Source: AM-2324 sp042091035
GTDB taxonomy: Bacteria; Bacteroidota; Bacteroidia; Chitinophagales; Saprospiraceae
DNA: 12,579 nt
Assembly (NCBI GenBank): GCA_042091035.1
Contig: JBELIG010000080.1
Coordinates: 1 to 12,579, forward strand
Direction of reading: 5' to 3'
Part shown: positions 6,201-12,579 of the stretch, one piece after another
How positions within the stretch are numbered: position 1 is the stretch's first letter
How the letters are laid out: each line of letters begins with the position of its first letter
The notes under the pieces: generated by a model
Database searches by the model: none
Told to the model about the DNA's origin: nothing
The model's input: only the letters and a program-made list of their open reading frames with translations
Position numbers and translations under genes: made by a program

Positions 6201-7456
6201 TTAATAATTTCTGTTCCAAATTCTGAACACTTAAGTAGAGTTGCACCATCCATAAGACGCTCAAAATCGTAAGTAACTTGCTTAGCAGAGATTGCTCCCT
6301 CTACACCTTTTACTACAAGATCAGCAGCTTCTGGCCATCCCATGTAACGCAACATCATCTCACCGGAAAGAATCACTGAAGAAGGATTCACCTTATCAAG
6401 ACCAGTGTACTTTGGTGCAGTACCATGTGTTGCCTCAAAAATAGCTTTACCTGATACGTAGTTGATATTTGCTCCTGGTGCTATACCGATACCTCCAACA
6501 TTTGCTGCTAGTGCATCTGAAACATAATCACCGTTTAAGTTAAGTGTTGCAATCACTGAATAATCCGCTGGACGTGTCAAGATTTGCTGAAGGAATGCAT
6601 CAGCAATCGCATCTTTAACAAGAATCTTTCCTGCTGCCATTGCATCATCTTGTGCTTTATTTGCAGCATCCTTACCTGATTCAGCAGCAATTCTATCATA
6701 CTGTGCCCATGTAAATACGTGATCACCAAACTCGCGCTCTGCAAGCTCATAACCCCATTCTTTGAATTTACCTTCAGTAAATTTCATTATGTTACCCTTG
6801 TGTACAAGAGTTACTGATGGAAGTTTATTTTCAATAGCATACTCGATAGAAGCACGAACCAAACGCTCTGTACCTTCAACAGATACTGGCTTAACACCTA
6901 GAGAAACTGTATCAGGGAAGCGAATTTGTGTTACACCTAGCTCCTCGATAAGGAATTTCTTAAGCTTTTCAACTTCTTCTGTTCCGTTCAAGTATTCAAT
7001 ACCTGCATAGATATCTTCTGTGTTTTCACGGAAAATAACCATATCAACAAGTTCTGGCTTTTTAACCGGTGAAGGTACTCCCTGGAAGTAAGTCACAGGA
7101 CGAACACATGCATAAAGGTCAAGCTTTTGTCTAAGTGCTACATTCAATGAACGGATACCACCACCTACAGGAGTTGTAAGAGGTCCTTTGATAGCAACAA
7201 GATATTCCTCGATTGCATCAAGTGTTTCCTGTGGCAACCATTCATTCGTTTTATCAAATGCTTTTTGACCTGCAAGTACTTCTTTCCAAACGATTTTACG
7301 ATCGCCATTATATGCTTTTTCCACAGCAGCATCCAATACACGAACAGCTGAAGCCCAAATATCCGGTCCGATACCGTCACCTTCTATAAATGGGATTATT
7401 GGATCATTAGGTACATTTAGTTTACCCCCTTCGATGGTAATTTTTGTTCCACTCAT
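6191..7456 (-). CDS. icd: NADP-dependent isocitrate dehydrogenase
   Basis: A 421-residue enzyme close in length and sequence to E. coli Icd (416). It converts isocitrate to 2-oxoglutarate and CO2 in the TCA cycle, reducing NADP+, in the cytoplasm. Substrate-site residues are visible: Ser103, Asn105 and Arg109 in IRSLNVALRQ, Arg119, Arg143 and Tyr150 in FRENTEDIYAG, Lys220 in VHKGN, and metal aspartates in NGDYVSDA (310, 314). NADP rather than NAD use is supported by Lys349-Tyr350 after ATHGTAP (343-348) and by Tyr396 and Arg400 in VTYDFERLMDGA, which match E. coli Lys344, Tyr345, Tyr391 and Arg395. Ser103 corresponds to the serine that AceK phosphorylates in enterics, but no aceK is present here. 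It appears monocistronic, with its own promoter and terminator. Confidence 0.97.
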   Translation of the reverse strand: MSGTKITIEGGKLNVPNDPIIPFIEGDGIGPDIWASAVRVLDAAVEKAYNGDRKIVWKEVLAGQKAFDKTNEWLPQETLDAIEEYLVAIKGPLTTPVGGGIRSLNVALRQKLDLYACVRPVTYFQGVPSPVKKPELVDMVIFRENTEDIYAGIEYLNGTEEVEKLKKFLIEELGVTQIRFPDTVSLGVKPVSVEGTERLVRASIEYAIENKLPSVTLVHKGNIMKFTEGKFKEWGYELAEREFGDHVFTWAQYDRIAAESGKDAANKAQDDAMAAGKILVKDAIADAFLQQILTRPADYSVIATLNLNGDYVSDALAANVGGIGIAPGANINYVSGKAIFEATHGTAPKYTGLDKVNPSSVILSGEMMLRYMGWPEAADLVVKGVEGAISAKQVTYDFERLMDGATLLKCSEFGTEIINRM

Positions 7457-7517
7457 CTTTTATTTCTGATTTTACAATTATTATGATGAAAACACACTTT
7501 TCAATAAAAAATCCGCA

Positions 7518-7525
7518 CAAATGTA
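7518..7525 (-). promoter_or_regulatory. Bacteroidota -7 promoter element for icd
   Basis: TACATTTG on the minus strand matches TAnnTTTG exactly. Transcription would start a few bases downstream, giving an icd leader of roughly 50-60 nt. The -33 region holds only a weak CTTT (7550-7547), so the assignment rests on the -7 element and its position. Confidence 0.55.
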
Positions 7526-7546
7526 GGAATTTCAGAGCTATTTCTT

Positions 7547-7590
7547 AAAGGCTAAAGCCTAAAGTTTAGTTATCATTCTGCACAAAGGCT
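7547..7590. repeat. AAAGGCT repeats in the icd-ruvB divergent promoter region
   Basis: The intergenic region 7457-7708 separates the divergent icd and ruvB genes. Within it AGGCT-AA-AGCCT (7549-7560) is a 5-bp inverted repeat, and AAAGGCT recurs at 7547-7553 and 7584-7590. These lie just upstream of the icd -7 element, where a regulator could act. The rest of the region is AT-rich with T-runs near 7603 and 7631. I see no exact TAnnTTTG for ruvB and no recognisable SOS box. Confidence 0.35.
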
Positions 7591-7708
7591 TAATAATCCC
7601 ATTTTTTTACACGAAACTAGATGGAACAACATTTTTTTTTATTTAGTTAATGAGGTATACGATTTCAATTAAAAATTGTTTCCTTTATAATCTAAACGGT
7701 TAGAATAT

Positions 7709-8734
7709 ATGATTAATCCAAATCTGGATCCTTCAGGTGAAAATCTGAATACAGAGGAAAAAAGAGAAGACAAGGCCTTAAGACCACTAAGCCTTGAAGA
7801 CTTTTCTGGTCAACCTAAAATTGTCAGTAACCTTGAAATTTTTATCAAGGCTGCCATCCAAAGAGAGGAGGCTCTGGATCATGTATTACTGCACGGACCT
7901 CCAGGATTAGGAAAGACAACATTATCACATATCATTTCCAATGAACTTGGCTCTGATATGAAGACTACTTCTGGGCCTGTTTTAGAAAAACCAGGGGACT
8001 TAGCAGGACTACTTACCAATCTGGACCCCGGAGATGTTCTGTTTATCGATGAAATCCATCGTCTAAATACCGTTGTTGAAGAATATTTGTATTCGGCAAT
8101 GGAAGACTTCAAGATAGATATCATGATTGACAATGGACCTTCTGCCAGAAGCATCCAAATTGCCTTAAATCCATTTACCCTTGTAGGTGCAACGACGAGA
8201 ATGGGCCTATTGACTGCACCTATGCGTGCACGATTTGGCATTAATTGCCATATGGATTATTACGATAAAGAAACACTCAAGAAGATCATATTCAGATCCG
8301 CAAGTATACTAAAAGTGCCTATAGAAGAAGCCGGAGCAAATGAGATAGCAGGCAGAAGCCGCGGAACTCCAAGAATAGCAAATGCACTCCTCAGAAGAGT
8401 TAGAGATTTTGCAGAGATTAAAGGAAATGGAACCATTGACCAAGAAATTTCTCAGATTGGTCTGACGGCACTTAACGTGGACAACTATGGTCTGGACGAG
8501 ATGGACAATAAAATACTGAAAGCAATAATAAATAAATTCAATGGTGGCCCTGTTGGAATATCAACTATTGCTACAGCTGTGGGAGAAGAAGCTGGAACAA
8601 TCGAAGAAGTTCATGAGCCCTTCTTGATAATGGAAGGATTTATTCAGCGAACTACTCGTGGTCGAATAGTAACTCCAAAAGCTTACGAGCACCTTAAAAT
8701 TGCTCAACCTCCAAACCAAAATGGTTTATTTTAA
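7709..8734 (+). CDS. ruvB: Holliday junction branch migration ATPase RuvB
   Basis: A 341-residue AAA+ motor of normal family length. Hexameric RuvB rings, loaded by RuvA, pump DNA through Holliday junctions during recombination repair. Visible motifs are Walker A GPPGLGKT (63-70), Walker B LFIDEIHR (111-118), sensor 1 GATTR (160-164), arginine finger Arg175 in MRARFG (E. coli Arg174) and the sensor 2 region RGTPRIANALLRR (218-230). The C-terminal winged-helix DNA-binding domain covers about 260-335, with FIQRTTRGR near its end. The first 20 or so residues are a variable, acidic extension. ruvA and ruvC are absent nearby, as is common in Bacteroidota. It is followed by a strong terminator shared with the opposing gene. 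Confidence 0.98.
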   Translation: MINPNLDPSGENLNTEEKREDKALRPLSLEDFSGQPKIVSNLEIFIKAAIQREEALDHVLLHGPPGLGKTTLSHIISNELGSDMKTTSGPVLEKPGDLAGLLTNLDPGDVLFIDEIHRLNTVVEEYLYSAMEDFKIDIMIDNGPSARSIQIALNPFTLVGATTRMGLLTAPMRARFGINCHMDYYDKETLKKIIFRSASILKVPIEEAGANEIAGRSRGTPRIANALLRRVRDFAEIKGNGTIDQEISQIGLTALNVDNYGLDEMDNKILKAIINKFNGGPVGISTIATAVGEEAGTIEEVHEPFLIMEGFIQRTTRGRIVTPKAYEHLKIAQPPNQNGLF

Positions 8735-8775
8735 AAAAAAATCAGCTTACCAAATTGGCAAGCTGATTTTTTTTT
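8733..8775. terminator. Bidirectional terminator between ruvB and the DUF3467 gene
   Basis: A 13-bp stem (8739-8751 with 8757-8769) contains one A-C mismatch on the plus strand, which becomes a G-T wobble on the minus strand. The loop is 5 nt. A nine-A run precedes it and a nine-T run follows, so it serves ruvB (stop at 8734) and the convergent gene whose TAA is at 8774-8776. The gene ends directly abut the terminator. Confidence 0.92.
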
Positions 8776-9088
8776 ATGCCTTTGCTTTAGGCGTATTGAA
8801 ATTAAATGGAGGTACATTTCCGCCCTTGTTGGCATCAATTTCTCCAAATTGAGCCTCAAACTTATTTACATTATCTGTTAAAGCCTGAAGCAATTTCTTA
8901 GCATGTACAGGTGTAAGAATCACTCTTGACTTCACCTTAGCCTTTGGCACATTGGGCACCAACCTTACAAAGTCAACAACAAATTCTGAATTTGAATGCG
9001 ATATGATAGCCAGATTGGAATAGGTTCCTTCAGCTATATCCTCTGGTATCTCAATATTTAACTTATTGCCTTGTTTTTCGTCTGCCAT
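8774..9088 (-). CDS. DUF3467 domain-containing protein
   Basis: A 104-residue protein that is almost entirely a DUF3467 domain. The diagnostic stretches are IPEDIAEGTYSNLAIISHSN (14-33), then FVVDFVRLVPNVPKAKVKSR and VILTPVHAKKLLQAL. A Gly/Pro/Asn-rich tail follows, ending in KAKA. The family is widespread in Bacteroidota and small, with no signal peptide or membrane helix and no established function. From memory it often sits beside rpoC in Bacteroidota, which would suggest a link to transcription. No rpo gene is in this window. It has its own start (ATG at 9088) in a 75-bp divergent gap and shares a terminator with ruvB. Confidence 0.92.
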   Translation of the reverse strand: MADEKQGNKLNIEIPEDIAEGTYSNLAIISHSNSEFVVDFVRLVPNVPKAKVKSRVILTPVHAKKLLQALTDNVNKFEAQFGEIDANKGGNVPPFNFNTPKAKA

Positions 9089-9163
9089 ATCTTTTAAGTT
9101 TTAATTGTATACTATATTGTAAATGCATAAATACCCAAATGGTTAAATAATTCACAAGAAAAC

Positions 9164-9958
9164 ATGAAAAAATACTTCGAAACGAATAAGATTCTATGGG
9201 ATAGTCGCACAAAGGTCCATATAGCATCTGAATTCTATGAGATGGATGCCTTTCTCCGTGGAAAAAATAGTCTTAAAGAAATTGAACTTGAATTGCTGCC
9301 TAATGTCAAAGATAAATCCATTTTACACCTGCAATGTCACTTTGGTCAAGATAGCCTGAGTCTTGCTAGGATGGGTGCAAAAGTTACTGGAGTAGATATT
9401 TCAGAAACAAGCATAGCAAAAGCAAAAGAGTTGAATGATAAGCTTGGCCTTGATGCAAGGTTCATTTGTGCAAATGTTTACGACACCCCTGACTATCTTG
9501 ATGAAAAATATGACCTTGTATTTATATCATATGGTGCAATTTGTTGGCTCCCTGACCTGGACAAATGGGCATCTGTTATTTCAAATTGCCTAAAAAAAGA
9601 TGGTCAACTAATTTTGGCAGAATTCCATCCGGTCATCTACATGTACAACTGGGAAAATCACAAATTAGAATATAGTTATTTCAATACAGGAGCACCCTAC
9701 GAGGAGACTGTAAAAGGGACTTATGCAGATACTGAATCTGCTATTGAATTCAAAGAATACTTCTGGACACATTCGCTTTCAGAGGTCATTCAGGCTTTAA
9801 TAAATAGCGGTCTAGACTTAAATACAATCAAAGAATATGACTTCTCGCCGTACAATTGTTTTGAGAATATGTTTGAGCGTGTCCCTGGCAGGTATGTATA
9901 TGGAATAACACAAGAAAACTTTCCGCACGTATTTGCACTTGTTGCCAAAAAAAAATAA
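9164..9958 (+). CDS. Class I SAM-dependent methyltransferase
   Basis: A 264-residue Rossmann-fold methyltransferase. The SAM-binding motif I is ILHLQCHFGQDSLSLARMG (53-71), with the acidic residue Asp78 of VTGVDIS closing the second strand. Motif II is YDLVFISYGAICWLPDL (116-132) and motif III is LKKDGQLILAEFHPV (143-157). The C-terminal third, about residues 160-264, is aromatic and probably forms the substrate cap. The LHLQCHFGQDS variant of motif I is typical of a UbiE-like small-molecule methyltransferase group with unassigned substrates. No pathway neighbour hints at the acceptor. The ATG at 9164 follows cacaagaaaac. Its stop codon overlaps the terminator shared with topA. Confidence 0.9.
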   Translation: MKKYFETNKILWDSRTKVHIASEFYEMDAFLRGKNSLKEIELELLPNVKDKSILHLQCHFGQDSLSLARMGAKVTGVDISETSIAKAKELNDKLGLDARFICANVYDTPDYLDEKYDLVFISYGAICWLPDLDKWASVISNCLKKDGQLILAEFHPVIYMYNWENHKLEYSYFNTGAPYEETVKGTYADTESAIEFKEYFWTHSLSEVIQALINSGLDLNTIKEYDFSPYNCFENMFERVPGRYVYGITQENFPHVFALVAKKK

Positions 9959-9991
9959 AGCCGGTCTAGGACCGGCTTTATCTTATTTTTT
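9947..9991. terminator. Bidirectional terminator between the methyltransferase gene and topA
   Basis: A perfect 11-bp stem (TAAAGCCGGTC at 9956-9966, its complement at 9970-9980) has a 3-nt loop. On the minus strand it is followed by a nine-T run (9955-9947), an excellent terminator for topA. On the plus strand it is followed by tcttatttttt. The methyltransferase stop codon (9956-9958) is the base of the stem, so its last Lys codons form the A-run that terminates topA. Confidence 0.92.
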
Positions 9992-12574
9992 AGTTGTCGT
10001 TTTCTTCTTAGCAGGAGCCTTTTTCTTAGGCGCTGCTTTCTTTTTCCCAAATGCATTAGGAATCTCCTCTGAAACATATGCTTTTACTGCATCCAAAGTA
10101 AGATCTTCTGCTTCTTCTTTCGTCATTCGCTTACCTTCCGCATTTTTTGGAAGCTTTATACTCTTCTTTTTGAATCGAATAAAAGGTCCCCATCTGCCAT
10201 TTTCGACTGCTAAGTCTATATCAGCCCAACGATGGATATAGCGATTTGCCTCTTTTTCCACTTTTGCAGCTATTAGCTCAATTATATCATCCGAACTTAA
10301 ATTATCCGGATCATATTTCTTAGATATGTTGATGAACATCTTGTTCCATTTCAAGAAAGGCCCAAAACGACCTTTACCCTGAGTTACAGGTAAATCTTGA
10401 TAGGTAGCAACTGGAGCATCTTCTTGTATTTTCAGTTCAATCAATTCCTCCGCTTTATCCTGTCCAATAGTCATAGGGTCTATTGTCCTTGGAATTGAAA
10501 CATATTTTTCTCCGAATCGGATATATGGTCCAAATCTTCCAGAGGCAACAGTTACCTCCATTCCTTTGTAGGGTTCTAAAGACTTAGGCAGTTGGAAAAG
10601 GTCTAGCGCTTCTTCTAGATCAGTCAATTCTTCCATGGACTGCCCTGCTTTCAAGTTTGCATATTTAGGTTTCTCCTCCTCCTCTAGTTCTTCCGGTTTA
10701 CCGATCTGCACGACTGGTCTACCAAACTTGGTCATTCGAACGAGCACTGTTCTACCCGATTCAGGATCTTTTCCTAAAATACGTTCTCCAGAAGCACGGT
10801 CGGCCTTTTCTATGGTCTCTAATACTGTATTATGGAATGAATGATAGAAACCTTCTAACATTTCAACCCAATTCTCTTTACCTGAAGCAATCAAGTCAAA
10901 ACGCTCTTCCATCTCTTTGGTAAATCCAAAGTTCATGATGTTATCAAAGTGCTTTTCAAGGAAATCCGTAACCACGATACCCATGTCTGTGCTGAACAAT
11001 CTGTTCTTTACGACACCTGTACGTTCTGTGTTTTGAGTTTCAGCTATTGTATCATCCGAAGACAAGGTGATCGTCTGAAACTTACGATCTGTACCTTCTC
11101 TACTGTCTTTTACAACATAACCTCTACCAACCTCCATGATTTTACCAATCGTGGATGCATATGTAGAAGGCCTTCCTATACCGAGTTCTTCTAACTTCTT
11201 AACCAATGTAGCTTCAGTAAATCTTGCTGCTGCTTTTGTGAAGCGTTCCTTCGCAGTCATAAGCGTGAAACTAAGTGCCTGACCCTCTCTTAATGGAGGA
11301 AGCATGCCTTTAGTATCTTCATCGTCATTATCCTTACCCTCTAGATATATTTTTAGGTAGCCATCGAACTTGATCATTTGACCCTCAGCGACAAGTACTT
11401 CATCCCTGTTTGTTGAAATGCCTACATCCACTATCGTTTTTTCGATAACCGCATCAGACATCTGACAGGCTAAGGTGCGTAAACGAATTAGATCATAAAG
11501 ACGCTTTTGGTCCCTATCATCGGGTGCATCTTTGCGATCAATATAAGTAGGTCGTATAGCTTCGTGTGCCTCTTGGGCATTCTGATTTTTATTTTTGAAT
11601 CGTCTGAATTGATGGTACTTCTCACCATAATCAGCAACTACTTGCTTTTCAATTGCACTAAGTGCTACATCACTCAAGGTGATGGAATCCGTACGCATAT
11701 AGGTTATGAAACCTTTCTCATATAAAGACTGAGCAGCTGACATCGTACGCTTTACAGCAAAACCAAGCTTTCGGCTAGCTTCCTGCTGAAGGGTAGATGT
11801 TGTAAATGGAGCTGGTGGCTTGCGCTTAGAAGGTTTTACCTGGATATTGTTGATAGAGTATGAAGCTAGCTTACAAGTCTCTAAGAAACTATTCGCTTCC
11901 TCTTTATTATCAATCTTACGCTTCAACTCAGCTTTAAGCTCTACTTGTTTTCCATTTTGATTTTCAACATTAAATAAAGCTTCTACTTTATAAAAGTTTG
12001 TCGGATCAAATTTTTGAATCTCCCGCTCTTTATCCACGATAAGCTTTACCGCTACAGACTGCACACGACCAGCGGATAGATTACCTTTTACCTTCTTCCA
12101 CAACACCTCAGATAGTTCAAATCCAACGAGTCTATCTAAAAGGCGTCTTGCCTGTTGTGCATCGACTAGAGAAAGGTCTAGAGTCCTAGGATTTGCAATT
12201 GCTTTTTTGATAGCAGGAGCCGTAATTTCCCTGAAGACAATACGTTTAGTTGTATTTTCATCCAGCTTTAGAACCTTACACAAATGCCAGGATATAGCTT
12301 CTCCTTCTCGATCTTCATCCGTCGCGAGTAAGATCTCATCAACCTTCTTAGCAAGGCTTTTCAATTCCTTAACGGTTTTGGCCTTTTCAGGAGATATGAC
12401 ATATTTAGGTTTAAAGCCGTTGGCTACGTCTATAGCATCTCCCGACTTCGGCAGATCCCTAATGTGTCCTACTGAAGATGTAACGACATAGTCGTTATCA
12501 TCTATCTTTTTTAATATATTTTCAATGGTCTTCGCCTTAGCTGGCGACTCCACGATTACAAGATGCTTAGACAT
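9983..12574 (-). CDS. topA: DNA topoisomerase I (type IA)
   Basis: A complete 863-residue type IA topoisomerase, which relaxes negative supercoils by passing strands through a transient single-strand break. The N-terminal Toprim domain shows VIVESPAKAKTI (6-17, metal-binding Glu9) and the acidic triad Asp86, Asp88 and Glu90 in TDEDREGEAISWH. SAGRVQSVA (167-175) follows. The active-site Tyr292 is in FITYMRTDS (E. coli Tyr319), and GIGRPSTYASTI is further on. After the core there are no zinc-ribbon cysteines. Instead there are repeats built on GR-F/W-GP-aromatic (GRFGPYIRFG, GRFGPFLKW, GRWGPFIRF) plus an earlier, weaker unit (KFGRPVVQIG), as in other Bacteroidota and many Gram-positives. The last 20 residues are a Lys/Ala/Pro/Thr tail like histone H1. 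The start at 12574 matches the family N-terminus (MSKHLVIVES). Its promoter lies outside the window. Confidence 0.98.
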   Translation of the reverse strand: MSKHLVIVESPAKAKTIENILKKIDDNDYVVTSSVGHIRDLPKSGDAIDVANGFKPKYVISPEKAKTVKELKSLAKKVDEILLATDEDREGEAISWHLCKVLKLDENTTKRIVFREITAPAIKKAIANPRTLDLSLVDAQQARRLLDRLVGFELSEVLWKKVKGNLSAGRVQSVAVKLIVDKEREIQKFDPTNFYKVEALFNVENQNGKQVELKAELKRKIDNKEEANSFLETCKLASYSINNIQVKPSKRKPPAPFTTSTLQQEASRKLGFAVKRTMSAAQSLYEKGFITYMRTDSITLSDVALSAIEKQVVADYGEKYHQFRRFKNKNQNAQEAHEAIRPTYIDRKDAPDDRDQKRLYDLIRLRTLACQMSDAVIEKTIVDVGISTNRDEVLVAEGQMIKFDGYLKIYLEGKDNDDEDTKGMLPPLREGQALSFTLMTAKERFTKAAARFTEATLVKKLEELGIGRPSTYASTIGKIMEVGRGYVVKDSREGTDRKFQTITLSSDDTIAETQNTERTGVVKNRLFSTDMGIVVTDFLEKHFDNIMNFGFTKEMEERFDLIASGKENWVEMLEGFYHSFHNTVLETIEKADRASGERILGKDPESGRTVLVRMTKFGRPVVQIGKPEELEEEEKPKYANLKAGQSMEELTDLEEALDLFQLPKSLEPYKGMEVTVASGRFGPYIRFGEKYVSIPRTIDPMTIGQDKAEELIELKIQEDAPVATYQDLPVTQGKGRFGPFLKWNKMFINISKKYDPDNLSSDDIIELIAAKVEKEANRYIHRWADIDLAVENGRWGPFIRFKKKSIKLPKNAEGKRMTKEEAEDLTLDAVKAYVSEEIPNAFGKKKAAPKKKAPAKKKTTTKK

Positions 12575-12579
12575 AAGTG

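Noticed and set aside
7879..8241. A 120-codon minus-strand frame antisense to ruvB
   Set aside because: It is fully inside the strongly conserved ruvB coding region and its translation has no recognisable domain, so it is a shadow.
9089..9163. Promoters in the 75-bp divergent gap between the DUF3467 and methyltransferase genes
   Set aside because: Both must exist, but I found only partial matches to TAnnTTTG on either strand, so no site is called.
9933..10241. A 102-codon plus-strand frame overlapping the 3' end of topA
   Set aside because: It is the antisense of the Lys-rich topA tail, which produces an artificial Phe/Leu-rich hydrophobic protein.

Overview
The window looks like ordinary chromosome of an AT-rich Bacteroidota bacterium, probably of the Cytophagales/marine type. 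The reasons are a DUF3467 protein, a 2TM-domain protein, a topoisomerase I with glycine/aromatic C-terminal repeats in place of zinc ribbons, few clear Shine-Dalgarno sites, and two exact matches to the Bacteroidota -7 promoter element TAnnTTTG. I found no rRNA, tRNA, CRISPR array, insertion sequence, phage gene or broken gene. All eleven coding regions appear intact.

Layout. Positions 1-224 are non-coding. They hold a 10-bp-phased array of GTGG-type repeats facing left, a 16-bp palindrome and a leftward terminator. The array resembles the operator of the MraZ repressor, so I predict that mraZ, and with it the division/cell-wall gene cluster, begins just beyond the left edge on the minus strand. 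Next come two minus-strand genes, each with its own terminator: a DPM1-like polyprenyl-phosphate mannosyltransferase (225-974) and a HesB/IscA-type iron-sulfur carrier (1066-1413). Diverging from them is a plus-strand operon (1559-5236): a one-helix protein of unknown function, a secreted or anchored penicillin-acylase-family Ntn hydrolase, a small multi-helix membrane protein and a 2TM-domain protein. A convergent outer-membrane-type protein (5252-6073, minus) shares the operon's terminator. NADP-dependent isocitrate dehydrogenase (icd, 6191-7456, minus) diverges from ruvB (7709-8734, plus). A DUF3467 gene (8774-9088, minus) converges on ruvB and diverges from a class I methyltransferase (9164-9958, plus). 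The methyltransferase converges on topA (9983-12574, minus), whose start codon lies five bases from the right edge.

How the genes relate. Most are housekeeping functions with separate transcription units: TCA cycle (icd), Holliday-junction migration (ruvB), DNA supercoiling (topA), Fe-S assembly and lipid-linked mannose supply. The only real multi-gene unit is the penicillin-acylase operon, and its function cannot be read from sequence. A recurring feature is compact convergent gene ends. Three convergent pairs each share one bidirectional hairpin terminator that overlaps or abuts a stop codon. No clearly new biological system is visible. The points most worth a second look are the putative MraZ operator region, the acylase operon with its small membrane proteins, and the hairpin over the icd stop codon.
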